The position numbers and the translations under genes are program-made. Of a stretch of 64,000 nt of DNA, positions 56,568 to 64,000 are shown piece after piece. The notes under the pieces are model-generated. The model saw only the letters and a program-made list of their open reading frames with translations. It was not told the DNA's origin and did no database searches. The stretch is taken from contig JAFEDS010000016.1 in NCBI GenBank assembly GCA_018241505.1, forward strand, positions 760,522 through 824,521, read 5' to 3'. Position 1 is the first letter of the stretch, and the number at the start of each line of letters is the position of its first letter. Source of the stretch: Pseudomonadota bacterium (lineage in GTDB: Bacteria; Pseudomonadota; Gammaproteobacteria; Steroidobacterales; Steroidobacteraceae).

Positions 56568-57770
56568 TCAACTTCTGCCGGCAATCGCGCTGCCCGCGGG
56601 CGCGTTTCGCGTCAGCGCTCGCAACAAGATCAGCAACGCGAGCAACATCAATGGATAGATAATGGAATAGCGATATAGCACCGCAATGGATAGAGCATCG
56701 CGCAGTGCGCCAATCGCGTAGGAACCAATTCCGACACCCAGCATCATGCCGGCGGTCAGCATCGAGGCAATCCAGGAAACCTCGTGGGGGAAGGGAGCCG
56801 CGGCAGTGCCCACGAGCAAGGGGAAGAAACCGGAACACGCGAGCCCGGCGAAAGCGAAGCCGAGCAGCGCGCTGGAGTACGTTTGTATGTTCGAGACGCC
56901 GACAAACGCGGCGGTAATCAGCAGCGGCAGGATAGTGATCAGAACCATGGGTTTGAAGTGCAGTACCGCCAGCGATGTGAGCAACCGGCCGAACGTCAGC
57001 GCACCCCAAAAACAGGTCAACACCCAAAGTGCCGCCTGCGGAAGCTGCTTTTCTTCACTCACGTACAGAATGGCCCAGTTGGAAAACATGCCTTCGGCGA
57101 TGGAATAGAGCACCGCCATCAACAGGGCCGTCCAGAAAAAGGCGCTGCGGCCCGGCGCCGGCCACAATGACGGATTTCCGAAAGTGGGCGCGGCAGGCAG
57201 CCGCGCGCCGGCGCTGAAGGCGAACAGGAGCAGCGCCACGGCGCACAGTCCCACCGGAGCCAACAACCAGTGCTGCCAGGCTGTCAGTGTCGCAATGACA
57301 AATGGACCGAGGGTCAGGCCGGCACCGGCGGTCATGTGCAGAGCCACAATGGCCGTGTTCGCCCGGCGCGGAAACAGCAGCGGCAGAAACGCATTCAAAG
57401 GCCCGCCGCCGAAGCCAAATGCAAATCCGAAGCAACCGGTGGCGCCCATCAACACGGGCAAAGTGAAGTTGGCCGGGACGGTCGAGCTGAGCGCCAGCAG
57501 AGCCTGTGACAGCGCGAAAAAGATCAGGGCGATGAGATACATGGCGCGCAGCCCGATGCGTTGAACGGCAGCACCGCCGAGCAGCGCGCCGGCAATGGAA
57601 GTCATGAGCTGCGACAGGTAGATCGAACCGTAAGCCAGGTCGGAAATCCCCCGGCTCTCACGCAAATACGCACTGCTGCCCGGGAAACTGACGAGAGTCA
57701 GACCCAGCAGCAAGGCGCCGGCATAAACACTGATGGCGGGAAAAAGAGGTGATTCGCCTGCTTGCCTCAT
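56568..57770 (-). CDS. MFS transporter
   Basis: A 400-residue inner-membrane carrier with about 12 helices. The N-terminal SVYAGALLLGLTLVSFPGSS and the mid-protein loop between helices 6 and 7 fit a sugar- or metabolite-type MFS protein; no drug-specific motif is seen. The ATG at 57770 (MRQAGESP) is chosen because the open frame before it is polar and unlike a transporter start. It lies between the AraC regulator and the TrpA-like/kinase pair, so it probably imports the compound they act on. Confidence 0.85.
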   Translation of the reverse strand: MRQAGESPLFPAISVYAGALLLGLTLVSFPGSSAYLRESRGISDLAYGSIYLSQLMTSIAGALLGGAAVQRIGLRAMYLIALIFFALSQALLALSSTVPANFTLPVLMGATGCFGFAFGFGGGPLNAFLPLLFPRRANTAIVALHMTAGAGLTLGPFVIATLTAWQHWLLAPVGLCAVALLLFAFSAGARLPAAPTFGNPSLWPAPGRSAFFWTALLMAVLYSIAEGMFSNWAILYVSEEKQLPQAALWVLTCFWGALTFGRLLTSLAVLHFKPMVLITILPLLITAAFVGVSNIQTYSSALLGFAFAGLACSGFFPLLVGTAAAPFPHEVSWIASMLTAGMMLGVGIGSYAIGALRDALSIAVLYRYSIIYPLMLLALLILLRALTRNAPAGSAIAGRS

Positions 57771-57869
57771 CAGCAGATGATGCTGAGGCGAGCGGGGTCC
57801 GTATATCCGAGAACTGCAGCGCTCGTCCGGAAAGTGCAACCTCAGCGCGTCATCCGGCCCGCGTCGCTG

Positions 57870-58850
57870 TCAGCAGTGTGCCTTGAGGGTTTCCGAGGGT
57901 CTTTCGCCGAAGCGGCGATAATAATCCCGCGAGAAGTGCCCCAGGTGATAGAAACCCCAGCGGCACGCGATGCTGGCAACCGTATCCGCGGGCTCGGGCC
58001 GCACGAGATTGTCGCGAGCCGCCTGCAAGCGCAAGGCGCGATAATGCGCAATGGGAGACAGGCCCTTGTGTTTACGGTACGCGGCAAACAAGGTCCGCTC
58101 CGGTACCCCGGCCGCCGTGGCAATCTCGGCGATCCCTACCTCGTTGCTCAGGTTGGCCCGAATGAACGCCTCGGCCCGTAACAGATAGCGCGGCCCGGGA
58201 TTGGTGACCTGCGCCTCCAAAGCCTCTGTGTAGTTGTGCCGCTGCGTGGTCAGCAGCCCCATCGCCACCGCCCGCTCCATTTGGGCGCACCACAGCGGTG
58301 TGTGCCTCATGGCGTCGTGCCGGTCCAACTCCAACACAAGAAAGTCGACCAGGGCGCGCAAGCTCGCGCGCGCCCCGAATGAATAGTCAAATTCCGGCTC
58401 AAAACGCAACGGCTCGGTGATCGTGCACTCGAGGGTATCCGCAAGGTGGCGTTCGAGTACGGCGCGCGGCACTTTGACCGCCATGAGGGCGGTATCACAT
58501 GACCACTTGGTTTGCAGGGTCAGGCCCGGAGAAACGACACAGCCGAGTCCTTCGCCGCTGGTAAATTCGCGGGAGCCGACACGATAGGAACAGTGACCGC
58601 TGAGGGGCAAGTCCAACAGGAAGAAATCCGGCAGCTCACTCGCACAGACGGTGATTTCCATTCCGTACGTCAGGTAGTGAAGCGAGAGCGTGGAGAGTGT
58701 GACCTCGTGATGGCGAGCCGCGATCTTGGGCTGCCAATGCTCGGTGTGAACCCGATGCCGGCAATAGGCACGCGTCATGGCATCGCGTACGACCTCGATG
58801 CTGTCGGTCTCGAGCGTCACGAAGTTCGACAGTGGGTGAGCGGCTTTCAT
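57870..58850 (-). CDS. AraC-family regulator of the catabolic array
   Basis: A 326-residue regulator with an AraC_binding_2-like N-domain (about 10-190: SELPDFFLLDLPLSGHCSYR and GEGLGCVVSPGLTLQTKWSC) and a C-terminal HTH (about 225-322: AAGVPERTLFAAYRKHKGLS, CRWGFYHLGHFSRDYYRRFG). The ATG at 58850 is the first ATG; a TTG 31 codons upstream would add a poorly conserved start. It lies 99 bp upstream of the MFS gene on the same strand, so it is the natural candidate activator for the kinase-lyase segment. Confidence 0.9.
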   Translation of the reverse strand: MKAAHPLSNFVTLETDSIEVVRDAMTRAYCRHRVHTEHWQPKIAARHHEVTLSTLSLHYLTYGMEITVCASELPDFFLLDLPLSGHCSYRVGSREFTSGEGLGCVVSPGLTLQTKWSCDTALMAVKVPRAVLERHLADTLECTITEPLRFEPEFDYSFGARASLRALVDFLVLELDRHDAMRHTPLWCAQMERAVAMGLLTTQRHNYTEALEAQVTNPGPRYLLRAEAFIRANLSNEVGIAEIATAAGVPERTLFAAYRKHKGLSPIAHYRALRLQAARDNLVRPEPADTVASIACRWGFYHLGHFSRDYYRRFGERPSETLKAHC

Positions 58851-58987
58851 CAACGGCTTTGGGCAGTCTCGATCGCGCGTGACCTGCAAGGCCAAGTATG
58901 GGCTTTGAGCCCGGATGGTAAGCCGAGCCACCCTGAAGCTCAAGTGACGCAGCCAGGTTACCGGTAAGGGGGACGGACAGCGCTATC

Positions 58988-59734
58988 CTAGGAGCCAACG
59001 GCCTTTCTGGTGGGAGCCGGCAATTCCTCGTTGAATGATTGATTTCCCGCCAGCATTCGCGACAGCACGCTTCCGATCATCCGCGCTATCGGTTGAGCAT
59101 ATTCAATTGCGTCAACGGAGAATGCATCCTTCTTCGCGCTCTCGAAGCGAAGCACCCCGAGAACGATGCTGCCTCGTTCTTCCTTGGGTGGCCCCAAGAC
59201 GGGAATCATCAACACGCTGCGATATTTTTTTTCGGGATCGCGTGCTCCAGCCAGATCGAGTTGGCCAGCCTCATGGACATCGCTTATATATATGAACGGA
59301 TCCGGACCCGTAAAGCGAGCAACCTCATCCTGGTTCATCGGATATCTCGCCGCCAACAAATTGCGGCGCTCACGAGATTCCTTGTCGCTTGCGAATGCAA
59401 CCGCATACACCTGGCCGTTTGCGCTGTCGTATTCTGCGCCGGATGTGAGCAACAAAAGATAGGCATTCACGCGCGCCCCAACCGCGGTCGATATCCAGGA
59501 CGAAGTCTGTGTCAGAATATCTCCCAAAACAGTCTGAGCACTGCCAGAATCGCGCGCAAAGGTCGGCAGAGGATTGCCCAAATACGTCGCGTAGCCCGAA
59601 AGCAAGCTCTGATAGTTGCGCTTCATCTGAGCTTTCTGCCTGACCAGGGACACGGCGCTCCTCAGTGCCGCCAACAGGCTGATGCCGGCGGCGACAACAC
59701 TAACCAACACCTCTGTGCTAGGTACCACTGTCAC
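58988..59734 (-). CDS. Membrane-anchored protein with GAF-like domain, unknown
   Basis: A 248-residue protein. It has one N-terminal helix (about 8-28, VLVSVVAAGISLLAALRSAV), then a basic, probably cytoplasmic, linker and a domain (about 60-225) with GAF-like alternation: SSWISTAVGARVNAYLLLLT, FIYISDVHEAGQLDL, YRSVLMIPVLGPPKEERGSI, VLGVLRFESAKKDAFSVDAI. The RSVLMIPV...GVLRFES...F pattern is the usual GAF end. The ligand is unknown. The start is GTG at 59734, overlapping the small membrane protein gene by 17 bp, so the two are made together. I recognise neither as a named system. Confidence 0.65.
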   Translation of the reverse strand: MTVVPSTEVLVSVVAAGISLLAALRSAVSLVRQKAQMKRNYQSLLSGYATYLGNPLPTFARDSGSAQTVLGDILTQTSSWISTAVGARVNAYLLLLTSGAEYDSANGQVYAVAFASDKESRERRNLLAARYPMNQDEVARFTGPDPFIYISDVHEAGQLDLAGARDPEKKYRSVLMIPVLGPPKEERGSIVLGVLRFESAKKDAFSVDAIEYAQPIARMIGSVLSRMLAGNQSFNEELPAPTRKAVGS

Positions 59735-60107
59735 CTACCAGGAAGAAGAGCTCACCGGCCTGTATGTGCCGCTTGTACCTTTCAATGGCATGTATCGCCA
59801 TAAACGCAACTATCGTAATTATCGAGAAGATTCGCACATAGAAATGCGGAACGTTCCCCGCCGCCAAGGAGCCAAACACAGCAGAAAACAACATAGCGAC
59901 CACAATGCTGATCCCCAGCAGCGCCAGGTTTTTGGTCGCAACCCCAATGGATATGCAGTACATACTCGCAGATATGGCCAGAGTCTTTTCGTCAACCCCG
60001 CCAGTAACACACCACTCAATAAAGATCGGCATGAGCGGCAAAACCAACTGCGCGATCAATGAGAATATAAACTGTTGCCACTTTCCGTTTCCCTTTACGT
60101 CTGACAT
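59718..60107 (-). CDS. Small four-helix membrane protein, unknown
   Basis: A 129-residue protein with four predicted helices: about 12-32, 42-64, 66-85 and 90-109. A short cytoplasmic tail (ERYKRHIQAGELFFLVGDSG) follows. No motif is recognised. Base composition here is lower in GC than in the neighbouring catabolic genes, which suggests acquisition. It is the first gene of a two-gene unit with the GAF-like protein and may form its membrane partner. Confidence 0.6.
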   Translation of the reverse strand: MSDVKGNGKWQQFIFSLIAQLVLPLMPIFIEWCVTGGVDEKTLAISASMYCISIGVATKNLALLGISIVVAMLFSAVFGSLAAGNVPHFYVRIFSIITIVAFMAIHAIERYKRHIQAGELFFLVGDSGT

Positions 60108-61021
60108 TCGGCGGCCTCAACCGGGAACTCAATACGCAAAAAGGTAGAAGGTGTGTTCGCCCATTGGCGGGAATACCGGATGGGACTATTCAACTGCGTC
60201 TGTGCATTTGATTCAACGCGCAATTTTCGTTCCATGAATTTGAGCGGCACCGTCGACTGGGTGATTCGACTCGCGCTTGAAACCTCTCTCTTTGATCTTG
60301 GATTGCGGGCGCTGTCGCGCAGAAAAATACCGGGGTCAGTCCCGGCTCACTCACATCAATTCGCCCCCCTTCGCGCGCTCACGCAGCGCACTGCATTTAA
60401 AAGCGACTGCGGTTCCTTTGTTGGACCGCTTTTTGAATTGTGACAAGACTATAGGCTCAAATGCTTGTAAATCCAATCTCCGTAGCACCGCAGGCACTGA
60501 AATATCAAGAGAACCCGTGCGGCAAATAGCGAATTCATCGAATTTGGAGCCGCGGTGACTGAATGGTTTGATCAACTCAACACTTCTCTAACAACAGTCG
60601 TACGAAGCCCAGGAGTCCCAACATCGTCAACAGCCATGCGTCAGCAACGGCTAAAAAAGGTGTTTGTTTTAGCGTCCGGCTCCGCACGCGGTTTTGCGCC
60701 ACGGTCAATGCCATCCACCAGCCAGCGGGCGTAGCCAACATGAGCAGCCCACGCTCGCCCGTGGGGCGCAACTCGCGGAACTTCAGGGACAGCAGACCTC
60801 GATGGACATCGACGCAGCCTGCAAACGGGAAATTGGTGGGCCGTGTAGGAGCCCAGGTTTGCCGGTAAGTATCGGGAAATAAAGGATTTCTCGGTCATTA
60901 CGCTCTGACGATACCTCGAAGAATACCCCGGTCGCAATCGGGCTGATCCGAAGCGCCGCCCGCCATGGGTGCAACCACGGCGGACGGCTACCACAGCCTA
61001 CGTACTAGAGGTACGCGAACC
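60108..61021. other. About 0.9 kb without a convincing gene
   Basis: Short open frames on both strands (for example 60153-60443 plus and 60577-60771 minus) lack recognisable domains. The minus-strand one ends in a hydrophobic helix and could be a remnant. 60290-60550 is noticeably AT-richer than its surroundings. ACCGGGGTCAGTCCCGG near 60330 is a short inverted-repeat-like string of the type found beside REP or IS elements, but I see no full element. The stretch probably spans the left boundary of the mobilisable element. Confidence 0.4.
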
Positions 61022-61345
61022 ATGGGTTCTTCACTGCGATTTCATTCTACCCGCCATCCACCCGCCCCCAATGTCCAAGGAGGGTCCACCACGGCTTGTC
61101 TGCGCATCCAATCCGCCCGCGCCTTCGGGCTTGCTCTCAAGGCAGCCCGCACGGAGAGAGGACTTAGCCAGGAAGACCTAGCCGAACGAGGGGACTTCGA
61201 CCGGACTTATCCCAGCATGTTGGAACGGGGACGCCGTTCACCGACGTTCTTTGTAATCCTTCAGCTCGCTCAAGGGCTCCGGATGGACCCCGTCGCGCTG
61301 TTCATTCAGGCGGTGGCACGCCTGCACGGGGAGGTGCGGTCATGA
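61022..61345 (+). CDS. XRE-family repressor
   Basis: A 107-residue protein with a helix-turn-helix domain at about 38-95: FGLALKAARTERGLSQEDLA, then FDRTYPSMLERGRRSPTFFV, the usual xenobiotic-response-element layout. The preceding 35 residues are Pro/Ser-rich, so a later start near the HTH is possible. Its stop overlaps the ATG of the antirestriction gene (ATGA), suggesting it controls that gene and itself. Confidence 0.8.
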   Translation: MGSSLRFHSTRHPPAPNVQGGSTTACLRIQSARAFGLALKAARTERGLSQEDLAERGDFDRTYPSMLERGRRSPTFFVILQLAQGLRMDPVALFIQAVARLHGEVRS

Positions 61346-61773
61346 CAGATCCAATAGAGACTTCAGGGATTGTCGTTCTGGCCATCGCGGCCAGGGACGA
61401 GCAAGAGGTTCTTGATCGCCATTTCGGCACGATGTCGCCGCTTATCGAGTGTGCCGTACACATGCAGGCTTCACGGCTATGTCGGCGCATCAAGATCAGC
61501 CGCGTACGATGGAGATACTACGAGTTCTCAGGACACGGCCTATATATGGCACCAGACATCGAGGACATTCCGGTTCAAGACGACAGAGACGGCTTTCAGT
61601 GCACTCTGTCTTCGCATGCGTTTGGGATTGCCACGTCGCTCCTGGCTTTCTCTCGCTTTGCGGGCGTGGGAGATGGCTGCATGGAGAAACATGCGAGCAG
61701 CCTATTGGAACTTGCTATCAAACATCCGGAGACTGAGCTAATAAGACAGACTGTTGCCGGCAGACTCATATGA
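61342..61773 (+). CDS. KlcA/ArdB-family antirestriction protein
   Basis: A 143-residue protein whose core matches the KlcA/ArdB family of plasmids and mobile islands: RWRYYEFSGHGLYMAPDIED corresponds to the family's WxFYELSNGGFYMAP, and FQCTLSSHAFGIATSLLAFS to the GELSADAAGIVATLFAL block; LAIKHPETELI parallels the HPEARAI end. These proteins protect incoming DNA against type I restriction without being classic DNA mimics. It is translationally coupled to the XRE repressor and lies in the transfer module, as expected for early expression in a recipient. Confidence 0.82.
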   Translation: MTDPIETSGIVVLAIAARDEQEVLDRHFGTMSPLIECAVHMQASRLCRRIKISRVRWRYYEFSGHGLYMAPDIEDIPVQDDRDGFQCTLSSHAFGIATSLLAFSRFAGVGDGCMEKHASSLLELAIKHPETELIRQTVAGRLI

Positions 61774-61850
61774 GGTAAGTCAATAACAATCCAGACTGCG
61801 CGGGCGAGATATTTCGTCCGCGCAGTCCGGGCCTTCTGAAACGATGCAGG

Positions 61851-62129
61851 TCAAGTACCGACGGTCATGCCACTTCCGGGCCGGCTCGCCTTGATTCTGC
61901 CTGCGATCCACTGCAGCACTTCTTCCTCGATCCAGCCGACGGTGCGATCACCCACCTTGATGCTCTTAGGAAAGCGGTTCTGCGCCTGATATTGGTAGAT
62001 GGATGATCTGGAAAGCCCGGTAAGGGCCATCACATCGCGAAGTCGCAAGATTCGTTGCGGTGTCACCGGTGGGGCACGCTGCGGATTCTCGAGCGGCAGC
62101 TCACGTTGGTGGGTAGCCTTGGTTTCCAT
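61851..62129 (-). CDS. AlpA-family regulator/excisionase-like protein
   Basis: A 92-residue protein with a MerR-like winged helix at about 25-85: RILRLRDVMALTGLSRSSIY, QYQAQNRFPKSIKVGDRTVG and WIEEEVLQWIAGRI. This is the AlpA pattern of phage and integrative elements, where the protein activates integrase expression or acts as an excisionase. No integrase is in the window. It lies on the same strand as the mobilisation genes, 238 bp downstream of the relaxase gene. Confidence 0.9.
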   Translation of the reverse strand: METKATHQRELPLENPQRAPPVTPQRILRLRDVMALTGLSRSSIYQYQAQNRFPKSIKVGDRTVGWIEEEVLQWIAGRIKASRPGSGMTVGT

Positions 62130-62367
62130 AGTCGAGGTTCCTCGGGAGTTGATTTAGCGGGTTCGCCTCCCCTCCCGAAATATGTCTTGGCTGGATGTCC
62201 GCGACCACCCTCGAATTGAAGGGTCTTTCAACACAACTCCATCTTGAGGTACATAGTCTCGAACGCTGACGGATTCTCGCTCGTCCGTGGAAGTCCGCAA
62301 TCATTCGCGAGGCTTGCGGACCGCTAGGGCGATTGGTTGTGTCGGCGTCCGCATCGACGGCCGGAAG

Positions 62368-63357
62368 TTATCGCGTGGGAGGATCCATTTCCTTTGCTGC
62401 CCGCGCCCTACTCCTTTCCAGCATTTCCTTAGCAAGCAATTCCCTTTCCGTCCTGGGCACCGGCATTCTCGACTCGAATGCGCGAACAGCATCCGAGAGT
62501 TCGCGGTCGCCCTGGGCTTCGAGCATCACGCCAAGGCGGCGCCATCCTTCACGGACCTCCGCCCGAGTTCTCAACAGCACGCCCCTCCCTTTCTCCATTT
62601 TCAGACCGCCGGTGCGCAACTCCCCGCCAACCTGCGCGTGCCTTTGCTCCATGTGGGTGGAATCCCCACGACGATTCGCCCGGTAGATCGCATCGCGTTT
62701 GCGGGATCGGGATTCACCCCGGACCGCACGTTCGGTCGCGTTCGCAGTGACGCCGAGCTCCCTGAGGTTCTCGGCAAACTGTGCGCGCCATGAACGGAGT
62801 GTCGCCTTGCGGATGTTCAGTCGCTCACCCCGCTCACCCATTGCCTTCAGTACCACGTGCACATGCGGGTGCCTCTCGTCTGTGTGCAGGACCATTGCGT
62901 AGCGATGCTTGAGTGCCCATTCGTTCGCGGCCAGCTTCTTCACGGCCTTCAACACTGCGCCCGGTGATGTTCCAGGTGGCATTGAGAAAATCAGGTTGTG
63001 AACGAGCTTCACCGGCTTGCGCCTCAGATCGGGAGAAGGAGATCGTAAATCCTGCGCCTCAAGGTCGAGATCCCAATCGCTGATAACTTGCTTCTCAAAC
63101 CCTTTTCCATCGACGCGCACGCCGGAATCCATCTCCACCCCTAAGTCGCCATCACGCCCAACGTACGCCATGTGCAGCCCGACTCCCGTCGTCGTCCTCG
63201 CGCCGCCGGATACTTTGACCATGACCTCCGGTGCGCGATGGACGGTCAAGGCGATGTGCAAGCGCTTGGTCGGGGTTATGACGCGGGAAGGACTTCCATA
63301 GGCCTTGAGGTCGAGCAGTGGCTCTTCGTCAAGTCGTAGATCAACGATTCTTCTCAT
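62368..63357 (-). CDS. Relaxase / mobilization nuclease
   Basis: A 329-residue relaxase. The metal-binding three-His motif is clear: HTDERHPHVHVVLKAMGERG (about 158-177, HxDxxHxHVH). VHNLIFSMPPGTSPGAVLKA upstream is the common region before it, and YGSPSRVITPTKRLHIALTV may include the nucleophile Tyr near the start. It nicks DNA at oriT and covalently leads the transferred strand. The short length, without a primase or helicase domain, fits mobilisable elements that borrow a conjugation machine. It overlaps mobC by 17 bp. Confidence 0.88.
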   Translation of the reverse strand: MRRIVDLRLDEEPLLDLKAYGSPSRVITPTKRLHIALTVHRAPEVMVKVSGGARTTTGVGLHMAYVGRDGDLGVEMDSGVRVDGKGFEKQVISDWDLDLEAQDLRSPSPDLRRKPVKLVHNLIFSMPPGTSPGAVLKAVKKLAANEWALKHRYAMVLHTDERHPHVHVVLKAMGERGERLNIRKATLRSWRAQFAENLRELGVTANATERAVRGESRSRKRDAIYRANRRGDSTHMEQRHAQVGGELRTGGLKMEKGRGVLLRTRAEVREGWRRLGVMLEAQGDRELSDAVRAFESRMPVPRTERELLAKEMLERSRARAAKEMDPPTR

Positions 63358-63889
63358 GGCCGAGATTCCAGCCCGTCAGGTTGGCGACAATCACCGCTTT
63401 GAACGAGTCGCGGAGGGCGGCGAGTGCACGCATTACCGCCCGCAAGTCGCCGATATTCGGCCCATGGGGATGCTCGCCACGGTTCAGGGCGTGCGCGATT
63501 TGATTCATGTTCCGTCCGATTGCTCCCAGCTCAGCAATGCTTGCCTTCAGGACCGCTAGCTCGTTTGGGAGCAACGGCGCAAGAGATCGAAGGTGCGACC
63601 GAATCAGGAATGACACATAGGTTGCTGTGGGAACGCAGCGAGCATCGGCACGCTCCCGAAGTAACAGCAGGTCGTCCGGATTCAGCCGCACAGATATTTT
63701 TCCTGTGGCCGCCGCTCGTTCAACAGGTTCGATCACATCTAACTGGACGACTTCGGAAGCTATCAGAGCGGCGTTGACCAGGCGTTTCAACAGCGCGGAC
63801 TCAGTGAGACCTTGTTGGTGTGCGAGCGCCGCGAACTGCGCTTTCCTTGCGGCGGTGACCCGAGCTGAGATGAGTGAGACAGCGACCAT
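63341..63889 (-). CDS. mobC: MobC-like relaxosome accessory protein
   Basis: A 182-residue protein with a ribbon-helix-helix-like section (ISVRLNPDDLLLLRERADAR, about 72-91) and the MobC hallmark GAIGRNMNQIAHALNRGEHP (about 132-151). It helps the relaxase bind and open oriT. The first ATG is at 63889; a TTG six codons upstream is the alternative. It is followed directly by the relaxase gene, the usual mobC-relaxase order. Confidence 0.88.
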   Translation of the reverse strand: MVAVSLISARVTAARKAQFAALAHQQGLTESALLKRLVNAALIASEVVQLDVIEPVERAAATGKISVRLNPDDLLLLRERADARCVPTATYVSFLIRSHLRSLAPLLPNELAVLKASIAELGAIGRNMNQIAHALNRGEHPHGPNIGDLRAVMRALAALRDSFKAVIVANLTGWNLGHEKNR

Positions 63890-64000
63890 GGAGTTAGTGT
63901 CATACAATCGACGCCGGTTGGCTATCCTGCAAACAAAGGAATTTGCCTCTCGTTTTCAACACGGCGTCGCCGCCGCTGTCGTTTCCCTCTAACCATGGGA
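63890..64000. other. oriT: Candidate oriT with RP4-like nic sequence
   Basis: CTATCCTGC at 63922-63930 on the plus strand matches the YATCCTG|Y nic consensus of RP4/R64-type relaxases. It lies 33 bp upstream of the mobC start, where oriT usually sits. Nicking after the G (63929) would send DNA rightwards first and the mob genes last, which is the normal polarity. GCCGGTTGGC just before it could form a short stem. Only one side is visible, so the extent is approximate. Confidence 0.55.

Noticed and set aside
60153-60443. Possible 96-residue gene in the gene-poor stretch
   Set aside because: No ribosome site, domain or codon pattern; more likely chance.
60577-60771. Minus-strand 64-residue frame with a hydrophobic end
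   Set aside because: It could be a remnant membrane protein, but has no support beyond one helix.

Overview
The window reads as chromosomal DNA of a GC-rich gammaproteobacterium. The gene set (PEP carboxylase, the tig-clpP-clpX-lon run, many TonB-dependent receptors, DmpA-type peptidase, PKHD hydroxylase with PepSY protein) suggests the Steroidobacter/Nevskia/Xanthomonadales neighbourhood. That placement is inference from gene content; no rRNA gene or other strong marker is present.

Layout. 1-16.6 kb: the end of a GntR regulator, ppc, a large unrecognised membrane protein, an EmrA-EmrB-NodT tripartite efflux operon, a degenerate receiver-domain membrane protein, and single genes (ACT domain, creatininase family, YcaQ-type glycosylase, YiiX-type papain-like hydrolase, DUF4097-type beta-helix protein). 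16.8-19.0 kb: an AlbA_2/HATPase regulator gene preceded by 12-bp iterated repeats, next to tRNA-Val. 19.1-25.4 kb: the proteostasis block lon, clpX, clpP, tig and tRNA-Leu. 26.4-30.8 kb: an iron-uptake module (catecholate-type receptor, PKHD hydroxylase, PepSY protein, divergent tonB) sharing one Fur-box-like site. 30.8-36.8 kb: PPK2, a serine-protease-like protein whose catalytic Ser is Gly, an IS3-type transposase lacking its second Asp, LysR and GlxA regulators, and a cytochrome P460-like protein.

36.8-58.9 kb is the metabolic heart of the window. First comes a TonB receptor / amino-acid permease / DmpA-type peptidase operon with a divergent AraC regulator. A TetR/AraC regulator pair then shares a short intergenic region holding a palindrome. 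After that, a long co-directional minus-strand array runs from 58.85 down to 44.5 kb: AraC regulator, MFS transporter, TrpA-like lyase, FGGY kinase, StyA-like monooxygenase, flavin reductase, phytoene-dehydrogenase-like oxidoreductase, SDR, TonB receptor, class III aminotransferase, APC permease. It looks like an uptake-and-catabolism cluster. The combination of a glycerol/xylulose-kinase-type enzyme, an orphan TrpA-like lyase and a styrene/indole-type monooxygenase is the most interesting feature of the window, and would fit degradation of an indole- or aryl-glycerol-type compound. The substrate is not known.

58.9-64.0 kb is accessory DNA. It starts with an overlapping pair encoding a small four-helix membrane protein and a membrane-anchored GAF-like protein, followed by about 0.9 kb without convincing genes. 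A mobilisable-element module comes next: XRE repressor, KlcA/ArdB-type antirestriction protein, AlpA regulator, relaxase, MobC, and an RP4-like nic sequence just upstream of mobC. No integrase is in view, so the element probably continues past the right edge.
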